From: Clostridia bacterium
GTDB lineage: Bacteria; Bacillota; Clostridia; Christensenellales; Aristaeellaceae
Length of the DNA stretch: 64,000 nt
Assembly (NCBI GenBank): GCA_017543905.1
Contig: JAFYFC010000055.1
Coordinates: 41,780-105,779, forward strand
Reading direction: 5' to 3'
Positions within the stretch are counted from its first letter, which is position 1, and every line of letters starts with the position of its first letter. The notes beneath the pieces were generated by a model, which saw only the letters and a program-made list of their open reading frames with translations, did no database searches and was not told where the DNA came from. The translations under genes were made by a program, and so were the position numbers. This document shows positions 60,358 through 64,000 of the stretch, one piece after another.

Positions 60358-61998
60358 TTGTTTTCAAAGCTTAAATCATATATAGCATTTACCATACTGC
60401 TGTCAATGCTGCTTGCTTGCTTTTCACAGGCAGAAACGCCCAACGATTTCAACCTCGCAAATCCCGACCTCAATAATCCCACCGTACTTCTGCCGGGACA
60501 TCTGTACGGGCGCAGCTGTATACTTATAAACGCCGATAACGGCGAAGTGCTGTTTGAAAAGGACGCAGATACGCGCCGCTATCCGGCGTCGACGACGAAA
60601 ATAATGACCTGTATACTCGCTCTGGAATACGGGCCTGAGCTTGACGAAACGATAACCATCCCGGCAGGTATCGGCGTAGACAGCGAATCCTCAAAAATGG
60701 GGATAACCGCGGGCGACCGCATGTCCTTCGGCGATCTGCTCTACGGCATGATGCTCGCATCCGGAAATGACGCCGCGATCGCGGTCGCCATACTGATAAG
60801 CGGCACGGAAGCAGCGTTTGTCCAGCTCATGAACAATAAGGCTGTCGAGCTCGGCCTGTCTCAGAACTCCACGCATTTCAACAACGTCCACGGTCTTCAC
60901 CACGCAAATCACTATACGACTGCGAGAGATTTAGCTGTTATTTCAGCCTACGCGATGCGAAACTCTGATTTTCGCGATATCGTAGGCTGCCTCGAGCACA
61001 CTGTATATTCCAACAACTGGCCTGACGGCAAAGTATTCAAGACTAAATACGACATAATGGTACCCGGCACCACCCACTATTATCAGTACTGTATCGGAAT
61101 AAAAACCGGTTATACCAATCAGGCCGGACGCAGCTTTGTCGGCGCCGCAAAAAAAGACAGCCTGACTTTGATCGCAGTTTCGCTTCTCCCGGATAAAATC
61201 GACAGCTCGGATAAGACCTATACAGAGGCGTTTCAGGACAACAAGCGCATGTTCATGTACGGGTTCCAGCTGTATCAGAAGCTGAGCTTTTCCGAACTGT
61301 GCGCGCTGTGCGACAGCAGTCTGCTCTCTTATAAGGTAGAAAACGCTGCCACCGACGACGGCGGCAACGGCAGTGTCGAGGTCAGTATTGGTATCGGCTC
61401 AGAATATTCGGAAAGCTATCTGAAAAGCGAAATTAACGATCCTCTAAAGTCCGATAACATAAGCCGCAGTTTTGTAAACAGGCTTCAGATCACGCTTAAC
61501 GACGACGTCACGGACGAATTAGGCAGACTTAAAGCCCCGCTTACCAAAAATCAGGTAATAGGCACTGCGCGTTTTGAAGGACTCGACGGCCGTATTTACA
61601 ATTGCGACGTGGTATCCTCACGAGACATAAGTGAACGCCCGATATCTATTGAGGAACAGATGGATTCCTGCATAAAAGCAAGCCCTGTACTTCGCACCCT
61701 CTCGCCGAAGTACACACCCGTCATATGGCTTTTATACGTGCTGTTGGTTGCGCTTATCGTTATTCTGATATATGCCGCTCACGGCAAACAGCGCAGGCGC
61801 AACAAAGCCCGCCGCGCAGCTTACGAGCAGAAAAAGCGCGAGTATTTGCGCCGTATGCAGCAGCAGAATTATAATCGCCGCACAGTGTCCAGAAGCGTTC
61901 CAGAGCGTTCTGGCGCTGTACGCAGCGCCTCCTCAGCAGCAAAACGCACGCCGTCCGCTCACCCGGACAAACGTGCGTCAGGTACAAAAAGCAAATAA
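60358..61998 (+). CDS. D-alanyl-D-alanine carboxypeptidase, long form with C-terminal helix and basic tail
   Basis: 546 residues starting at TTG 60358 (GGAGG 10 bases upstream). Secreted DacF-like S11 enzyme: S78-x-x-K81 (STTK), S135-G-N, K249-T-G. Signal sequence ends LLACFSQAE; LLAC could be a lipobox. After the catalytic domain comes a PBP5-type beta domain (about 325-450), then a membrane helix (about 460-480, VIWLLYVLLVALIVILIYAA) and a strongly basic tail rich in Arg/Lys/Ser. The catalytic domains of the two copies are close in sequence (ADTRRYPASTTKIM), consistent with duplication. Convergent with the next gene. Confidence 0.9.
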   Translation: MFSKLKSYIAFTILLSMLLACFSQAETPNDFNLANPDLNNPTVLLPGHLYGRSCILINADNGEVLFEKDADTRRYPASTTKIMTCILALEYGPELDETITIPAGIGVDSESSKMGITAGDRMSFGDLLYGMMLASGNDAAIAVAILISGTEAAFVQLMNNKAVELGLSQNSTHFNNVHGLHHANHYTTARDLAVISAYAMRNSDFRDIVGCLEHTVYSNNWPDGKVFKTKYDIMVPGTTHYYQYCIGIKTGYTNQAGRSFVGAAKKDSLTLIAVSLLPDKIDSSDKTYTEAFQDNKRMFMYGFQLYQKLSFSELCALCDSSLLSYKVENAATDDGGNGSVEVSIGIGSEYSESYLKSEINDPLKSDNISRSFVNRLQITLNDDVTDELGRLKAPLTKNQVIGTARFEGLDGRIYNCDVVSSRDISERPISIEEQMDSCIKASPVLRTLSPKYTPVIWLLYVLLVALIVILIYAAHGKQRRRNKARRAAYEQKKREYLRRMQQQNYNRRTVSRSVPERSGAVRSASSAAKRTPSAHPDKRASGTKSK

Positions 61999-62025
61999 AG
62001 CCCGCACAATTGCGAAACGGTTTTC

Positions 62026-62709
62026 TTATTCCCCGTATTCCTGCCTGAACTTTTCCGGATCGAAGGCTGCGCGGCGGTTGGGACAGTTTTGCATCGAGCA
62101 AAGCGAGCACGAAGTAAAGTGCTTCTCAGAAGTATAATAAATGCCCGATGAAGACTTGACCGGCCGCATAAGAAAGCTTTTTTCAAGGAAAATACCGGTT
62201 TTTTCCGTAACTCCGCCCAGCAGCTCGAACAACGGGACCTGCTGCGATATCGGCCAGTCTATAACCGAGCCCGGGTTAAGCGAGCGTATCTTTTCACTGT
62301 TCATATATTTGCGTACGAATGCGTTGAACGAGACCATGCAGCTGCGCAGCGCAAACTCGCAAAGCATGTTTGCCCAATACTCAAACAGCGGATCGTTCCT
62401 GAGCGAGCATGCGTATTCATAGGCTGCTCTGCCGCTTGTGCATACGTACGGATAAACTGTGCGGTTGTTTTGCAGATTCACGCAGACGACTCTGCTGGTA
62501 AAGCTGACATCGCCTATAGTAATCGTGTGGCCGTCATTTGAGACGATGTCTTCCTTGCCTATATAGGCCACTGGCTGTATAAGCTGTACAGTTTTATCGT
62601 ATATCTCTCTAAAATCTTCTTCGTCGTCTTCGATAACATGCAGCTTTTTAAGCGCAAGCTCATATTCAACGCTCCAATCGAGTTTTGTAAGCAATTGCCT
62701 GTCGCCCAA
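62026..62709 (-). CDS. Methionine-synthase activation-domain-like protein
   Basis: 227 residues from TTG 62709 (GGAGG 7 bases upstream). The C-terminal half carries the signature of the cobalamin-dependent methionine synthase activation domain: SLNPGSVIDWPISQQVPLFELL and SFLMRPVKSSSGIYY. Then CSLCSMQNCPNRR, a Cys motif found in the stand-alone group; an iron-sulphur or zinc site is possible. Such proteins reductively reactivate corrinoids. No corrinoid methyltransferase is adjacent; the gene is convergent with the carboxypeptidase and next to tRNA-Ala. Confidence 0.8.
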   Translation of the reverse strand: MGDRQLLTKLDWSVEYELALKKLHVIEDDEEDFREIYDKTVQLIQPVAYIGKEDIVSNDGHTITIGDVSFTSRVVCVNLQNNRTVYPYVCTSGRAAYEYACSLRNDPLFEYWANMLCEFALRSCMVSFNAFVRKYMNSEKIRSLNPGSVIDWPISQQVPLFELLGGVTEKTGIFLEKSFLMRPVKSSSGIYYTSEKHFTSCSLCSMQNCPNRRAAFDPEKFRQEYGE

Positions 62710-62837
62710 GGTATCGCCTCCCCGATGCTTATGCGTATACTATATCACAAATCACACTTCGATACAAGCTTAATCTGCTTCCATTTGAGCTGTTTCGGGT
62801 CTCTTTTGGTTTAAAGATTATTTAACACCTTTACGTG

Positions 62838-62866
62838 TTTACAAAACGCCGCTGATGTAGTATAAT
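62838..62866 (+). promoter_or_regulatory. Promoter of tRNA-Ala
   Basis: TTTACA (62838-62843), 17-base spacer, TATAAT (62861-62866), 11 bases before the tRNA. Confidence 0.8.
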
Positions 62867-62877
62867 AGTTTTGTTAC

Positions 62878-62950
62878 GGGGCATTAGCGCAGTTGGTAGC
62901 GCACCACAATGGCATTGTGGGGGTCAGGAGTTCGAATCCCCTATGCTCCA
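62878..62950 (+). tRNA. tRNA-Ala (anticodon GGC)
   Basis: 73 bases. Acceptor GGGGCAT/ATGCTCC includes the alanine identity pair G3:U70; anticodon stem CCACA/TGTGG with loop ATGGCAT gives GGC; T-loop TTCGAATC. CCA is not encoded. Followed by a strong terminator. Confidence 0.95.
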
Positions 62951-62952
62951 TA

Positions 62953-62978
62953 AAGGATACCGTAAGGTATCCTTTTTT
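62953..62978 (+). terminator. Terminator of tRNA-Ala
   Basis: AAGGATACC and GGTATCCTT pair perfectly (62953-62961/62966-62974) around GTAA; T run from 62973 to 62978. Confidence 0.85.
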
Positions 62979-63000
62979 GATATAATCGGAGGGATCGTCG

Positions 63001-63273
63001 ATGCAGAAGCTATGGGAAAATACGAAGACTGTGCTTGTCCGGGCAGGAACCTGTGTTGTAAAATATACAAAGCTTCTCTGGGGCTTTATAATCAAATACG
63101 CGCCCGTCGTCTGGAAAAAGCTTTGCAGCGCTGTTCAAAAGCTCTGGAGCTTTCTTATGAAGTATACAGCGAAGCTGCTCCATTTGAGTGAAGAAACGGA
63201 TACGCGCCCGGTAACTATCTGTCTGTGTTCTTTTATAGTCAATATAGTGCTTCTGCTCATTATAATACTTTGA
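63001..63273 (+). CDS. Small amphipathic membrane protein
   Basis: 90 residues; GGAGGG 7 bases before the ATG. The first 60 residues repeat a basic aromatic pattern (KLW, KYT, KLLW, KYA, WKK, KLW, KYT) in segments of about 20 residues, as in amphipathic helices that lie on a membrane; the last 20 (VTICLCSFIVNIVLLLIIIL) form a membrane helix. No known family recognised. Its only transcription source appears to be read-through from tRNA-Ala; TGATATAAT at 62978-62986 would start transcription inside the ribosome binding site. Confidence 0.7.
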   Translation: MQKLWENTKTVLVRAGTCVVKYTKLLWGFIIKYAPVVWKKLCSAVQKLWSFLMKYTAKLLHLSEETDTRPVTICLCSFIVNIVLLLIIIL

Positions 63274-63325
63274 TAATAGCCGGCTTAAGATAGGCTTGAT
63301 TCAGGTACATAATACAGATCATAAC

Positions 63326-63358
63326 TCCCGCAAGGCTTTTGCCTCGCGGGATTCCTTT
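63326..63358 (+). terminator. Terminator after the small membrane protein
   Basis: TCCCGCAAGGC and GCCTCGCGGGA (63326-63336/63341-63351) pair with one mismatch around TTTT, then a T-rich stretch. Confidence 0.75.
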
Positions 63359-63414
63359 TAGCTGTTATGAAGGAGGCGAAGCCAACGCTCCGCCTCCCCG
63401 TGCCGCAGTCTGTT

Positions 63415-64000
63415 TTACTCAGGCTTCTTTGGTAATTCTTCCATGATATACTTATATGTTCTTTCGTCTATCGGATAGTAATCACCAGTACCGCCGTTTT
63501 TCCTGAAGTATCCGTCCTTGTCCATTACAGGCTGCATAGCCGGATCCTCTGCAAACTGCTGAACCTCATATATAGCCGCATATGTGAGGTCGCCCAATAC
63601 GCCATATTCGTTATTTGCAACGAGCACGTCCTTGTCCAGCCATTTCCTGCTGATGAGCTTATCCTGGAATTCTTTTATTTTGTCCACGTCGTAAATCCAG
63701 TTCTCATCATAAGACGGCTCTGGCGTAGGTTCCGGAGTAGGCTCGGGTGTAGGCTCCGGCGTAGGCTCGGGCGTGGGTTCGGGAGTAGGCTCGGGAGTCG
63801 GTTCCGGAGTGGGCTCGGGCGTAGGCTCGGGCGTCGGTTCCGGAGTAGGCTCGGGAGTCGGTTCCGGAGTGGGCTCGGGCGTCGGTTCCGGAGTGGGCTC
63901 GGGCGTCGGTTCCGGAGTAGGCTCGGGCGTCGGTTCCGGCGTAGGCTCGGGCGTCGGTTCCGGAGTAGGCTCGGGAGTCGGTTCCGGAGTGGGCTCGGGC
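63415..64000 (-). CDS. C-terminus of a PTPE-repeat protein, N-terminus outside the window
   Basis: The frame stays open on the minus strand from the right edge to the stop at 63415. It encodes a long (PTPE)n linker (63718-64000) followed by a 90-residue domain ([36 protein letters not shown]) resembling a degenerate peptidoglycan-binding module, and ends KKPE. A surface or wall-associated protein with a stiff Pro-rich spacer is likely. The internal ATG at 63687 is not the true start. Confidence 0.8.
   Translation of the reverse strand, partial: PEPTPEPTPEPTPEPTPEPTPEPTPEPTPEPTPEPTPEPTPEPTPEPTPEPTPEPTPEPTPEPTPEPTPEPTPEPTPEPTPEPTPEPTPEPTPEPSYDENWIYDVDKIKEFQDKLISRKWLDKDVLVANNEYGVLGDLTYAAIYEVQQFAEDPAMQPVMDKDGYFRKNGGTGDYYPIDERTYKYIMEELPKKPE
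63718..64000 (-). repeat. Tandem 12-base repeats encoding PTPE
   Basis: About 23 units of 12 bases, with longer 24-base periodicity because two near-identical unit types alternate; differences are mostly in third codon positions (GGCTCGGGCGTC, GGTTCCGGAGTA in plus-strand orientation). The array continues beyond the window. Low-variation tandem repeats like these expand and contract easily. Confidence 0.9.

Noticed and set aside
63718..64000. CRISPR-like array
   Set aside because: Units are 12 bases without spacers, in frame and translated to PTPE; it is a protein repeat.

Overview
The window reads as chromosome of a fermentative, uncultured-type Clostridia (Firmicutes). The evidence is a Gram-positive PurR repressor with a PurBox, two DacF-type D,D-carboxypeptidases, a GerMN-domain protein, a PhoP/WalR-type two-component pair, strong GGAGG ribosome binding sites, TTGACA/TATAAT promoters, and sugar-importer operons without a local ATPase. 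tRNA genes lack an encoded CCA. I see no prophage, IS element or CRISPR array. Gene density is high, and the only stretch above 300 bases without a gene is 29995-30483.

Layout. 1-9.8 kb: murC (cut by the window edge), divergent purR, then pth-mfd-ygiQ and a RACo-like ferredoxin/ASKHA activase. 9.8-16.9 kb: a TetR regulator, a frameshifted diacylglycerol-kinase-like gene, and aspartate-family genes (thrC with an ACT-domain gene on one strand, hom and asd on the other), then an XerS-like tyrosine recombinase with a 32-bp inverted repeat in its leader. 16.9-24 kb: rnhA, a ZnuA-like protein, a dipeptidase, lysA, and an operon of a BNR-repeat hydrolase with two URO-D-family proteins. 24-44 kb: a carbohydrate region with a GH78 rhamnosidase, a PQQ-type propeller protein, and a ten-gene-scale locus (30.4-44.1 kb) that combines two solute-binding proteins, four permeases, an NHL/TPR propeller protein, a Yip1 protein and a DUF5696 protein. 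44-55.6 kb: proS, DUF4867, a small PD-(D/E)XK-like protein overlapping a SNF2 helicase, serS, and a MoxR-DUF58-transglutaminase operon. 55.6-64 kb: tRNA-Val, response regulator-kinase-GerMN operon, two dacF genes, a cobalamin-activation-like protein, tRNA-Ala, a small amphipathic membrane protein and the end of a PTPE-repeat surface protein.

How it fits together. The 24-44 kb region looks like a complete glycan programme: cell-associated hydrolases or hydrolase-like proteins and membrane-anchored propellers outside, two ABC importers to take up the products, and GH78 to process rhamnosides. The most promising undescribed system is the 30.4-44.1 kb locus, because the non-transporter members (CBM-like/coiled-coil binding protein, NHL/TPR, Yip1, DUF5696, and a permease with a PH/GRAM-like cytoplasmic extension) are all interleaved in one transcript and suggest an envelope assembly, not just a simple importer. 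A second theme is corrinoid methyl transfer: a RACo-like activase, two URO-D-family proteins with Zn-type His/Cys motifs, and a MetH-activation-like protein are scattered over the window, but no corrinoid-binding protein is present. Two replication-related signals (a dif-like inverted repeat next to a XerS-like recombinase, and a cluster of DnaA boxes at 30.2 kb) are reported as hypotheses.
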